Below, one piece after another: positions 24,174-32,915 of a DNA stretch of 64,000 nucleotides. Within the stretch, counting starts at the first letter, position 1, and each line of letters begins with the position of its first letter. Source of the DNA: Halieaceae bacterium (GTDB lineage: Bacteria; Pseudomonadota; Gammaproteobacteria; Pseudomonadales; Halieaceae). The translations under genes and the position numbers were made by a program. The stretch lies in contig CABYND010000003.1 in NCBI GenBank assembly GCA_902520195.1, forward strand, positions 97,915-161,914. The letters are read 5' to 3'. The notes under the pieces are model-generated. The model did not search any database, was not told the DNA's origin, and was given only the letters and a program-made list of their open reading frames with translations.

Positions 24174-25613
24174 TCACGCCTGAAGGTAGGTTGTTTTGAC
24201 CGTGGTGTAAAACTCTCGCGCGTACTGGCCCTGCTCGCGCGGGCCAAAACTGGAGTCCTTTCGCCCACCAAAGGGCACATGGTAATCGGTTCCCGCCGTC
24301 GGCAGATTGACCATCACACAGCCACTCACCGCGCGCTTTTTAAAATCAGACGCCGTCGCCAGCGATTGGGTCACGATGCCGGCGGTGAGGCCAAAGTTCG
24401 TATCGTTGAGGATCGACAGCGCGTGCTCGTAGTCTTTGGCGCGGATCACGCAGGCGATCGGCGCAAAGAGTTCTTCACGATTGATCGCCATGTCGTTGTC
24501 GGTATCGATAAACAGCGCGGGCGACATGTAGAAGCCGGGAGTCGACATATCGAGTCGCTCACCGCCGCAGAGTAAGGTTGCCCCCTCTTTCACGCCCCGC
24601 TCGATCCAGGCCAGGTTCTCGTTGAGCTGCACCTCGGAGGCCACTGGGCCGATATCGACACCCTCTCCTAAGGCGTGCCCTACCGTGACCGAGGCCAGCT
24701 TGGCCTGCAATTTTTCGACAAAGGCGTCGTACACGCTTTCGTCCACAATCAGGCGCGACGACGCAGTGCATTTTTGCCCCGTGCCGCTGTATGCGCCGAC
24801 AAATGCCGCGGTCACCGCCACATCCAGATCGGCATCAGCCGCCACGATCAATGCATTTTTGGAGCCCATCTCGAGCTGGCACTTCACCAGGTTCGCAGCG
24901 GTCGCGGCCGCGACCTGTTTACCTACTGGCAGGGAACCGGTGAATGACACCGCGTGGATTTGGTCGCTGTGAATGATCTGATCACCCACCGTGCCGCCAC
25001 CGCCCATGAGAAGATTAAAGGTGCCATCGGGCAACCCTTGCCTGGAGATAATCTCGGTCAGCGCCCAGGCGCTAGCGGGAACAAGGTTGGCCGGCTTGAA
25101 GATCACGGCGTTACCAAAGGCCAGCGCCGGCGCAATTTTCCAGACGGCAGTCGCCATCGGGAAGTTCCACGGGCTGATGATCGCGACAACACCCACAGGT
25201 TCTCGTCGCGTTTCAATCTCCACCCCCGGGCGCACTGAATCGGCCCGGTCATCGATCTGGCGGTGCACCTCAGCGGCAAAATAGTGAAAGAACTGCCCGG
25301 AGCGATAAACCTCTCCAACGCCCTCTGCCCGGGTTTTACCCTCCTCGCGAGCCAGCAACTCACCCAGTTCCGCACTGCGCTCAATTAATTCGTCACCAAT
25401 GGCCATGAGCACTTGGTAGCGGGTCTCCATCGGAGACACCCCCCACTCTCCGACCGCGCGGTTGGCGGCGGTCAGCGCGTTGCTTATCTGCTCCGAACTG
25501 GCCTGGGCATATTCACCGATCACGTCATTGGTGTCGGAGGGATTGGTGTTCACGACGGTGTCAGGGCTGGTGACCCAGTTACCGTCGATATAGAGGGCTT
25601 TTTGCTCCGCCAT
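24174..25613 (-). CDS. NAD(P)-dependent aldehyde dehydrogenase
   Basis: A 479-residue ALDH superfamily enzyme. The catalytic Cys lies in GQKCTASSR, the general-base Glu in LEMGSKN, and the cofactor loop in FTGSLPVGKQ; ISPWNFPMA is the N169-type oxyanion motif. The style resembles succinate- or 2-oxoglutarate-semialdehyde dehydrogenases. It is the first gene of the operon that runs to soxG and would oxidise an aldehyde produced upstream or by the amine oxidase. It is followed 13 bases later by the M19-like gene. Confidence 0.9.
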   Translation of the reverse strand: MAEQKALYIDGNWVTSPDTVVNTNPSDTNDVIGEYAQASSEQISNALTAANRAVGEWGVSPMETRYQVLMAIGDELIERSAELGELLAREEGKTRAEGVGEVYRSGQFFHYFAAEVHRQIDDRADSVRPGVEIETRREPVGVVAIISPWNFPMATAVWKIAPALAFGNAVIFKPANLVPASAWALTEIISRQGLPDGTFNLLMGGGGTVGDQIIHSDQIHAVSFTGSLPVGKQVAAATAANLVKCQLEMGSKNALIVAADADLDVAVTAAFVGAYSGTGQKCTASSRLIVDESVYDAFVEKLQAKLASVTVGHALGEGVDIGPVASEVQLNENLAWIERGVKEGATLLCGGERLDMSTPGFYMSPALFIDTDNDMAINREELFAPIACVIRAKDYEHALSILNDTNFGLTAGIVTQSLATASDFKKRAVSGCVMVNLPTAGTDYHVPFGGRKDSSFGPREQGQYAREFYTTVKTTYLQA

Positions 25614-25760
25614 GACGGCGCTCCAGGATTCGTGAAATCGCGGCCGATGCTACCGATACCGTCTCACAATTGAAATCACTCTAGCTACTCCAGAGAGGGT
25701 ATGCCGAAGCTGACGGAGTTCCGAGCTTAGTTCAGATGCTCCAATCAAGCGCTTGAAGTG

Positions 25761-26684
25761 TCAACTCCGCTCGTGGACCTCCAGCCTAAGCCCAGCGGGC
25801 GAGTGGAATATCAGGCTGGATGAGGACTGAAACAGGCTGCTCTCCACTTTGGATGACTCGCACGGGACACCCTGTCCCCTCAGTTGCGCGGCAAAGGCCT
25901 CGATATCATCCCTCCACAAGTTGAGATGCGTGACCCCCCTAGCCCCGGGCTTGGCCCGCGGATAGCGATTTGCGCCATCGGTGCCCTGATAAGTCACCAA
26001 CTCCATCTCCCCCAGCGGCTGACCGGGTTCAGCCCAGATGCTCACCTCAAGCGCGCAACCGGCCGGCAAGCCAATCATTTCCTCAATCTCGGTGCCTTCG
26101 AGTATATTACTATGAGCAAGCGACAGACCTAATATCGTATCAATAAAATGTTTCTCGGCTGCGGGATCTCGTACAATACATACCAGAGGACCCACACCAT
26201 AAAAAACGCAAAAGGGAATAGGCGTATCACTGCCAATCACTTGAAGCAACACAATATTGATGTCATCATGGCTAGCGAGGTGGATCTCACGGAAGTGCAC
26301 CCCGTCGGGCGAAACCGCCTCGCTGTAGTGGTCATTGCGGAACACCACGCCCTGCTTGGTTAACTGGGCCATGCGCACCGGCAGATCGTCGACATAGATA
26401 TCGAGATTTTTGGGGCAGAGATCAAAAACCTGCGCCTCTGCGCGCACGGATTCAGCGCCCAAATCACGCTCCACCAGATGCATACCGCCATGTTCAGCCC
26501 CCGCTGACCGCACCATGGCCTGCCGCGCAATCTGGCGATCCGATACCCTCCAGTGTTCGCGCAGACCCGGGTCATCTCCTTCCGCACGGGCCACACACTC
26601 AAATCCAAGCCGATCTACCCAGAAATCGAGTGCCGCCTCCATGTCGGCGGTGCCAATGCTGACCCAGTGCCACGCACTAACCAT
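25761..26684 (-). CDS. VOC-family protein, two domains
   Basis: A 307-residue protein of the vicinal-oxygen-chelate fold (glyoxalase, extradiol dioxygenase). Two repeats are visible: HWVSIGTADMEAALDFWVDRLGF at the N-terminus and a second starting near GPLVCIVRDPAAEKHFIDTILGLSL. Candidate metal residues are the N-terminal His (WHWVSIG), HFREIHL, HLNLW and the terminal LRLEVHE. I cannot assign a substrate. It lies 147 bases upstream of the aldehyde dehydrogenase on the same strand. Confidence 0.8.
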   Translation of the reverse strand: MVSAWHWVSIGTADMEAALDFWVDRLGFECVARAEGDDPGLREHWRVSDRQIARQAMVRSAGAEHGGMHLVERDLGAESVRAEAQVFDLCPKNLDIYVDDLPVRMAQLTKQGVVFRNDHYSEAVSPDGVHFREIHLASHDDINIVLLQVIGSDTPIPFCVFYGVGPLVCIVRDPAAEKHFIDTILGLSLAHSNILEGTEIEEMIGLPAGCALEVSIWAEPGQPLGEMELVTYQGTDGANRYPRAKPGARGVTHLNLWRDDIEAFAAQLRGQGVPCESSKVESSLFQSSSSLIFHSPAGLRLEVHERS

Positions 26685-26721
26685 CGGTCATACCAATTGG
26701 TGTTGGATAGCGTTCATCCAC

Positions 26722-27363
26722 CTAAGCCAGCAGGTCATCTACCGGCATCGCCACGTAATAATCGCTCGATTGCGCCTTGGCCTCATTCAGGTAAGCGCGG
26801 AGATCCTCCGGGGGAATCGACGGTCCGCAGGCCTCAAAGTCTCCGCGCAGGATGTGCCGTGGGAGCGCAACCAATGCGGCAAGACGGCGATAACGTGCTG
26901 CCCGTTGCCACAACTCATAGGTGTTACAGATATCGGGCTCGATGGTGCGGCCAATGGAGTACAAATACCCGATCACAAACAGCGACTGAGGGTAGTCAGC
27001 CTCGAGCGCCTTCAGTCGGTAGGGCATCGCCTCCTCGCCCCGCCCCGAGTAGCCATAGGCGCGGCCGAGCTGATAGTTGAGCCTGGGGTTATTGGGATAC
27101 GCAGCCACCGCTCGTTGGCAGGCGGCAATCGCAGCGGGCTTATCCATGCTGCGACTGCTAACAGCGGTTGCGACATGACCGGGATCCCGACCGAGTGAGG
27201 CCAGGCGATCATACTCGGTCACGTCTTGTGAAAATCGGGTGTAGTCATAGTCAATAAATTTGACCTCGGCCAGCGCTGACATCCCTTGACCACAGGTGAG
27301 CGCCAGAAATAGGCTCATCGTGATTGGAGACATTGCCAATCTCCTCTTCAAGCAGCTCATCAT
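26722..27363 (-). CDS. Secreted Sel1/TPR-like protein
   Basis: A 213-residue protein with an N-terminal export signal (hydrophobic stretch MSPITMSLFLALTCGQGMSALAE). The middle has helical-repeat spacing: AYPNNPRLNYQLGRAYGYSGR and KALEADYPQSLFVIGYLYSIG look like TPR/Sel1 units. Such proteins mediate protein-protein contact in the periplasm. The exact start is uncertain (several Met codons in the first 16 residues). Function unknown. Confidence 0.65.
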   Translation of the reverse strand: MMSCLKRRLAMSPITMSLFLALTCGQGMSALAEVKFIDYDYTRFSQDVTEYDRLASLGRDPGHVATAVSSRSMDKPAAIAACQRAVAAYPNNPRLNYQLGRAYGYSGRGEEAMPYRLKALEADYPQSLFVIGYLYSIGRTIEPDICNTYELWQRAARYRRLAALVALPRHILRGDFEACGPSIPPEDLRAYLNEAKAQSSDYYVAMPVDDLLA

Positions 27364-27577
27364 AAGATGCGTTGATAGTTTGGATATCGACGCTCGATAA
27401 CCATCGAGAGATTACTGTTTTACCACGGTCTGGTGAGCTTAACTTAATAAGCACGGCGCAAGCTCGCATCAGGTCGTGTTAGCGACCAACGACAGAAGTA
27501 ACAAACGCCACTTCTGTGTCAGCGGCGCCTATGGCAAGCTTAAGGGGCTCTTTACACCGCTAAATAAGGATAAAAAG

Positions 27578-28960
27578 ATGCGCGTCACTGGCTTTGCTCT
27601 AAGCGGTTTTACCGTTTTGTTTTTAACCATCGTCGCTTTTACGGCGATGGCGAACCCCACCGTCTTCCCTACTGGCACGACGAGCTATGACCCCGAGCGA
27701 GCGTGGAACGGATACGTGCTCTCTTCCGCACCAACGGGGAATACACATCTCATTGATATGGATGGAAACGAGGTGAACCAATGGGACCGGCCTGGCTTTC
27801 CCGCGGAAATGCTCGATCCAGCCCTGAATGATGGGAAAAAAGGCCATATTTTGGTTCAGATTGAAAACAATGAAGGTATGTGGGGAGGCATCTTCAACAA
27901 CGTTGCTATCGGTGAAGTCGACTGGGACGGCCAAACGGTATGGTCGTGGCGCGGCGAAAATAGAGAGGGCGCCGACCAAAGCCACGATTGGGCAAGACTG
28001 CCAAATGGCAACACGCTGACGGTGGTGGCAGTCCCGCAAATAGTCCCGGCGCTCTCCAAGTAAAAGCCCATTACCGACGAACATATCGTTGAAGTCAGCC
28101 CCAGCGGAGAAGTGGTATGGCGATGGTCTACTGGGCTTCACCTCGATCAATTTGGACTCTCAGAGGAGGGACTAAACCTCTGGCAAGAACTGATTGAAGA
28201 GACGGGGGGCCTGCGAGCAGGATTCATCACCATTAATGACATGGCACCTTTCGGCTCCAACAAGTGGTTTGACGCCGGCGACAGGCGCTTTCACCCCGAC
28301 AACATCGTTATCGATTCTCGGGAAGCAAGCTTCATCGCCATCATTGAAAAAGCGTCGGGCGACATTGTTTGGAGAATCGGCCCAGATTATCCCACCCAGT
28401 CGTCGCCTGAACTTAGACCTAGGTTTGATACTTACGTACCCCGTCCGATTGATCAGACCAGTGGCCAACACGACGCACACATCATCCCCAAAGGGTTGCC
28501 TGGCGCAGGCAACCTCCTGGTTTTTGATAATGTTGCGCCTTCCGGGTACCCGGCGACCCGGCTGCCTCTGTTTTATGGGTCACGAATCCTCGAGATTGAT
28601 CCCATTGAGAAACAGATAGTTTGGCAATACACCGCGGTAGAGTCAGGCGCCGCAAGCTGGACCTTCGCGAGTTCCTTCATCTCCAGTGCCCGCCGGCTAC
28701 CCAATGGCAACACGCTCATAAACGAAGGGATGAACGGCCGCATGTTTCAGGTCACACCAGCTGGAGACATCGTATGGGAGTATGTGAACCCCCACTTTGG
28801 CTCGCAAACCTACACCTCCTTGAACACTGAAAACCGAACCGTCTCCACCAACTGGGTTTTTCGCGCTCAGCCCATTCCCTACGACTGGGTCCCTGAGGGC
28901 ACACCGCGATCAGAAAAAGGGGTGGCGCCCATCGATATCAAGAACTATCGCGTACAATAA
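27578..28960 (+). pseudogene. Arylsulfotransferase (ASST) family gene interrupted by an in-frame TAA
   Basis: One reading frame runs from the ATG at 27578 (AAGGAT upstream, signal peptide MRVTGFALSGFTVLFLT) to 28960, but a single TAA at 28061-28063 splits it. The parts on both sides belong together: HLIDMDGNEVNQWDRPG, DQSHDWARLPNGNTL before the stop; DEHIVEVSPSGEVVWRW, GQHDAHIIPKG and RRLPNGNTLINEGMNGRMF after it, all typical of the ASST propeller. The frame stays the same, so this is a nonsense change, not a frameshift. It could be recent decay, a sequencing error, or readthrough. Confidence 0.75.
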
Positions 28961-28985
28961 CTCAACGCATGAGCGCTTTCAGCGC

Positions 28986-28999
28986 TAAGACATGTCTTA
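28986..28999. promoter_or_regulatory. 14-base perfect palindrome upstream of crotonase gene
   Basis: TAAGACATGTCTTA is fully self-complementary and stands 18 bases before the ATG of the next gene. Just upstream, AGCGCT-TTC-AGCGCT makes a second inverted pair (28972-28986). The pair could be an operator or form the terminator of the arylsulfotransferase transcript. Confidence 0.35.
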
Positions 29000-29017
29000 T
29001 TGCCCGGGACACTTTCC

Positions 29018-29812
29018 ATGATTGAGTCGCTAGTGACCACAAGCGAAAAAGATGCGGTGCTATTTGTCACGCTGAATCGACCCGAACGCCGCAATCCCCT
29101 GTCCAGCGACATGATTGCCGCGCTCTCGGATGCCATTGCCTCGGGTAATGCCAACCCCGACACCCGGGTCATCGTGATCAAAGCCGCTGGCCCCGCGTTT
29201 AGCGCGGGACATGACCTGCGAGAAACACGGCGCCGCGATGGCGAGGATCAGACCGACTGGCAGGCGCGAATTGATCAGTTATTGCAGGATTGCGCCGCGA
29301 TGATGACGAGCATCCTGCACGCCCCCAAACCCGTCATTGCCAGCGTACAGGGGATCGCCAGCGCTGCCGGCTGCCAACTGGTCTCTACCTGCGATCTGGC
29401 TATCGCCTCCGAGGACGCCACATTCTGCACACCCGGGGTCAACATTGGCACCTTCTGCACCACGCCGCTGGTGGGTATCGGCCGGAATCTCTCGCGAAAG
29501 CATGCATTAGAAATGGCACTGACCGGTGATCAGTTTGATGCCGCCACTGCCGAGCGCTTTGGACTCATCAACCGATGCGTCCCGGCGTCCGAACTGGAGC
29601 AGGCAACTCAGGAGTTAGCGGGCAAGATTGCGTCTCGCTCGGCCGAGAGTATCGCCCGGGGTAAATCCGCTTTTTATCGGCAGGTCGAGATGCCCCTTGA
29701 TGAGGCGTTCGAGCTGGCCAATCAGGTGATGCGCGACAGCCTTACGGCTGACGGCGACGCGCAAGAAGGTATCGGCGCTTTTCTGGAAAAACGCGACCCC
29801 GAGTGGGGTTAG
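29018..29812 (+). CDS. Enoyl-CoA hydratase/isomerase family (ECHDC3-like)
   Basis: About 264 residues. FSAGHDLRE and QGIASAAGCQLVSTCDLAIAS form the crotonase CoA site; CTPGVNIGTFCTTPLVGIGR is the pattern of the ECHDC3-like group rather than classical hydratases. The first catalytic Glu is replaced by Gln (GCQL). I chose ATG at 29018; a TTG at 29000 is in frame but would overlap the palindrome. The neighbouring CoA-binding protein starts 6 bases after the stop. The reaction is unknown. Confidence 0.82.
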   Translation: MIESLVTTSEKDAVLFVTLNRPERRNPLSSDMIAALSDAIASGNANPDTRVIVIKAAGPAFSAGHDLRETRRRDGEDQTDWQARIDQLLQDCAAMMTSILHAPKPVIASVQGIASAAGCQLVSTCDLAIASEDATFCTPGVNIGTFCTTPLVGIGRNLSRKHALEMALTGDQFDAATAERFGLINRCVPASELEQATQELAGKIASRSAESIARGKSAFYRQVEMPLDEAFELANQVMRDSLTADGDAQEGIGAFLEKRDPEWG

Positions 29813-29818
29813 TCATCC

Positions 29819-30268
29819 ATGCGTCTTGAGTCCGACGAGGCCATTGCCAAACTACTCCTGCAGGTAAAACGGATCGGCTTGGTAGGCGCCAGCGCTAAGC
29901 CCGAGCGACCCAGCCATCGGGTGATGCAATTCCTGCTCGAAGAGAGCTACGAAGTGCTTCCCATTAACCCGGGCTTGTCGGGGCAAACACTGCTCGGGCA
30001 AATGGTGTATGCCTCTCTGGCAGACCTTCCGACCAAAGTAGACATGGCAGACATTTTCCGCGACGCCGCGTCATTACCCGAGATCACACAGGATGTCGTG
30101 GCTGCCGGGATACCCGCGATATGGACACAATTGGGCGTCGTGCATAGCGAGGCGGAGCTCACCGCGTCCGCGGCGGGATTGCAAGTGGTGATAGACCGTT
30201 GCCCGGCGATCGAGATACCGCGACTGCGAAAGGCAGGCCTACTGCCGGCTGGCCCGCTGCGGTCTTAA
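29819..30268 (+). CDS. CoA-binding domain protein (YccU-like)
   Basis: A 149-residue Rossmann-fold protein of the small succinyl-CoA-synthetase-like CoA-binding family. IGLVGASAKPERPSHRVMQFL and VLPINPGLSGQTLLGQ are the defining segments, followed by VDMADIFRDAASLPEI and a terminal CPAIEIPRL. It is probably co-transcribed with the crotonase. Its cellular role in the family is not well defined. Confidence 0.85.
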   Translation: MRLESDEAIAKLLLQVKRIGLVGASAKPERPSHRVMQFLLEESYEVLPINPGLSGQTLLGQMVYASLADLPTKVDMADIFRDAASLPEITQDVVAAGIPAIWTQLGVVHSEAELTASAAGLQVVIDRCPAIEIPRLRKAGLLPAGPLRS

Positions 30269-30461
30269 ACCCTGTTAAGAACCCTAAACTACTGACCGTC
30301 ACCCTGCCATTGCCCGCTGATTAATACCGGTTTTCGCTACCTTATAAAGGTATTGATCAGAACCGAAGGGGCGAATCTCATGCTAATTTCGCCAAGCTTA
30401 AGGATTAGACTTTGGCACACAAGTTACGGCATTCTTTAGCAACATCTGCGGCAACTGACAC

Positions 30462-30743
30462 ATGAAAAATTTATTTGCGACTTTTTTTTGCTGGTGGGCG
30501 TTCTTGCACGTCACTTGGATGGTTCTAACATTCATTTTGTGGGGCATTGTAGACATAGATGACACCAGTCCGATAACCCTCGCGTCCGAATTTATATACG
30601 ACTACTACGCCTTCGATCTGTTCCAAATGAATGGATGGGTAATTCTTGGCTTTGCCCCGGCAGTATGGGCCACCTTAAGAGTTACAACCGGACAATGGTG
30701 CATTATGCCGTGGAGGAAAAAGTGGCAGCCAGACTCCCTCTGA
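30462..30743 (+). CDS. Small membrane protein, unknown
   Basis: A 93-residue protein with two hydrophobic helices (about residues 5-30 and 55-72), separated by the acidic loop DIDDTSPIT, and a basic C-terminus WRKKW. No family recognised. It ends 75 bases before the adenylyl cyclase gene on the same strand, so it might be transcribed with it. Codon use is AT-rich like the signalling island. Confidence 0.5.
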   Translation: MKNLFATFFCWWAFLHVTWMVLTFILWGIVDIDDTSPITLASEFIYDYYAFDLFQMNGWVILGFAPAVWATLRVTTGQWCIMPWRKKWQPDSL

Positions 30744-30818
30744 TAGCCGCCACAAAAACGCATCGAGCTCAAAGCGCTAGATCCCAAGGACGCATTTCTA
30801 GCTAACAACACGTGTTAG

Positions 30819-31919
30819 GTGAGCTTTGATAGAACCAATCATGCGAAGGCTATCTTGGGGCAGCCGCCCTCGAGTGACGCGACTGTTGGAGCAAAGGCGA
30901 TGACTAAAGATATATTCGCTTCAGAATCAAAGATTCTATCGGAAGCAAAGACACATCTTAGCGATGAGCCCATTCGGTCTGAAATCTATGCTGAACTGGT
31001 CTCTAATTATGGAAAACTGTTACGAACCACAAAAAAAATTATCAAGCTGAGTGATAAAAACGAGGACAAACTAAATGAGCTAAAAAGCGAAGCACTGGAA
31101 AGTAGTGCAAAACTGCAGAGCATCTCCTCTCAACTCTCCAAATTCCTATCTCCACAACTCTACGACTCTATATTTTCTGGTTCGCGAGCTGGAACTAGAG
31201 CCACTAGACGCAAGAAGCTGACAGTATTTTTTTCTGATCTTTGTGGTTTCACGGATTTCGTGGAGAGTATGGAATCGGAGGACGTGACGCACGTCTTAAA
31301 TCTTTATTTGGAGACTATGACTAATATAGCTCTCAATTATGGCGCTACCATCGATAAATATATCGGTGATGGAATTATGCTTTTTTTCGGCGACCCAGAA
31401 AGCAAAGGAATTAAAGAAGACGCCCTTAGCTGCGTGAAAATGGCGATGGAAATGCAGCGAGGGCTTGAAGAGCTGTCCGACGAATGGTCTCAGTATGGTT
31501 TAAGAGAACCGCTTAAGATGCGCATAGGAATCGATACAGGGTTCGCCACAGTAGGCAATTTTGGCTCCGAATCTCGGCTCGATTACACCGCTATTGGATC
31601 AGCTGTAAACCGGGCATCTAGGCTAGAGTCTGCAGCTGAGAACGGCACTATATATATCTCCGAGGATACTTATAGCTTGGTTGAAGAGTATATCGAAGCC
31701 ACTGCGCTACCTGCCCTTAACCTCAAAGGAATTGGCGATTTCAACGCAAGGAGGGTGGTCGGCGAGGTAAATTCAGATTCAATTACCGTCTCCGTAGGTA
31801 AAAGGAACTTTTCCTTAATACCAGAGCAAATGTCAGAAGAAGAACTTCATAAAATGCAATCTTGTCTGGAGTTGGCGCTCAAGCAGCTGAACAAATATTC
31901 TGAAAAAAAGCGATCTTGA
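30819..31919 (+). CDS. Class III adenylyl cyclase with N-terminal coiled coil (AC1)
   Basis: A 366-residue soluble cyclase making cAMP from ATP. The first ~120 residues form a charged helical region (YGKLLRTTKKIIKLSDKNEDKLNELK), then the catalytic domain: metal Asp140 in FFSDLCGFTDF and Asp184 in IGDGIMLFFG, Lys180 before it, Asp255/Thr257 in DYTAIGSAVNRASRLE, Asn264 and Arg268. All catalytic positions are intact, and Lys plus Asp/Thr suggest ATP rather than GTP. GTG 30819 has a weak ribosome site; ATG 30900 is an alternative start. It converges on siaB with 4 bases between stops. The helical stalk resembles the position where SiaC binds SiaD, so it could be the target of the SiaABC switch (inference). 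Confidence 0.87.
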   Translation: MSFDRTNHAKAILGQPPSSDATVGAKAMTKDIFASESKILSEAKTHLSDEPIRSEIYAELVSNYGKLLRTTKKIIKLSDKNEDKLNELKSEALESSAKLQSISSQLSKFLSPQLYDSIFSGSRAGTRATRRKKLTVFFSDLCGFTDFVESMESEDVTHVLNLYLETMTNIALNYGATIDKYIGDGIMLFFGDPESKGIKEDALSCVKMAMEMQRGLEELSDEWSQYGLREPLKMRIGIDTGFATVGNFGSESRLDYTAIGSAVNRASRLESAAENGTIYISEDTYSLVEEYIEATALPALNLKGIGDFNARRVVGEVNSDSITVSVGKRNFSLIPEQMSEEELHKMQSCLELALKQLNKYSEKKRS

Positions 31920-31923
31920 TTGT

Positions 31924-32469
31924 TCAAGTCACCCAGCCCCGATAGATGAACAGATCGCCCTCTTCGGTATTTTTGAAGTCAAACTCAAACCTTGAGACTC
32001 TTCTGGCCATATCTATAAACCCAAGGCCCGCACCGACTGAATCGTCAGGAGGACCATCACGGAGTCTTTGTTTATAAAGTGTTCTTAATTCTTCTTGATC
32101 CTTGGTGCTGAGCTCGCTCAACGTAGTCTCTAGCATCACTCTTTTTTCTGGTGCTATTACATTTACCGCCTCAATGAGGAACCCGTCCTCGATGACACTA
32201 ATAGCAATAGTGCCAATGCTGTCTCCTGATGACTTTGTTTTATGATGCGAGTATCTAATTATGTTCTGCGCCTGCTCTATAAAGACCCCAAAAACCCTTC
32301 GCGATAAAGCTTCTTGCGTTTCCTTATCGGAGATCTGGTGCTTTACCGGGTTAGACATTGTTGTCAGCAATTCCTCATTCATGGGCCCCGAGTAGCAAAA
32401 TAACGTCTGCCTGTCCTGCATATAGCTATGCAATGCAACTGTTTCGTCACTTCGAGTATTTTTAGTCAT
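31924..32469 (-). CDS. siaB: SiaB-like protein kinase (SpoIIAB/RsbW fold)
   Basis: About 181 residues. The N-box reads FIEQAQNIIRYSHH, and a glycine-rich GAGLGFIDMARR forms the G2 loop of the GHKL ATPase fold, as in SiaB of Pseudomonas aeruginosa, which phosphorylates SiaC. ATG 32469 is preferred; GTG 32499 is in frame. It follows siaC by 55 bases and is the last gene of siaA-siaC-siaB. Role by homology: kinase opposing the SiaA phosphatase. Confidence 0.75.
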   Translation of the reverse strand: MTKNTRSDETVALHSYMQDRQTLFCYSGPMNEELLTTMSNPVKHQISDKETQEALSRRVFGVFIEQAQNIIRYSHHKTKSSGDSIGTIAISVIEDGFLIEAVNVIAPEKRVMLETTLSELSTKDQEELRTLYKQRLRDGPPDDSVGAGLGFIDMARRVSRFEFDFKNTEEGDLFIYRGWVT

Positions 32470-32524
32470 ATCGGCCGCTCTCCAGTGGTAAATAACCACA
32501 ATCTACTAGGTAGGCTCTCGCCTG

Positions 32525-32887
32525 CTAGATCACAACTAAGTTGTAGCAACAGTGACTCAGATCTTCCTCAAAATCTTCTCCAGCCTCTTGCATAGTGTCA
32601 TCGTCACTGCGGTATCTCCAGTTGATCGTGATCTTTCGTCCGCCTTCCGAGGCACTTTCAAGAAAATCAAAAAAATCAAAAAGGAACTTCGCTGAAGAAC
32701 TGTTGAAGTAATAAAGTTCAACATCGACCGTGAAAGCACCTTCACTCTGATTCAGCCCTTCGTCCAATGCTTGCATCACAGGATCAGCCCATTCTGAGAT
32801 ATTTTCGGGATAGCATTCCCCGCGCACCAAACACCGATCAGACTCTATTTCCACTAGGGGCGTTCTCTGAGTAGCCTCAAAAATCAT
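32525..32887 (-). CDS. siaC: SiaC-like regulatory phosphoprotein (DUF1987)
   Basis: A 120-residue protein of the STAS-like DUF1987 family. ECYPENISEWADPVMQAL and DVELYYFNSSSAKFLFDFF are the family core. The phosphorylated Thr68 of P. aeruginosa SiaC corresponds to the Ser63-Ser65 cluster in FNSSSAK. In Pseudomonas, unphosphorylated SiaC binds and activates the diguanylate cyclase SiaD; no GGDEF protein occurs in this window. It lies 28 bases after siaA. Confidence 0.8.
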   Translation of the reverse strand: MIFEATQRTPLVEIESDRCLVRGECYPENISEWADPVMQALDEGLNQSEGAFTVDVELYYFNSSSAKFLFDFFDFLESASEGGRKITINWRYRSDDDTMQEAGEDFEEDLSHCCYNLVVI

Positions 32888-32915
32888 TGTCGTTCTCCAA
32901 AACCTTCACGCAATG

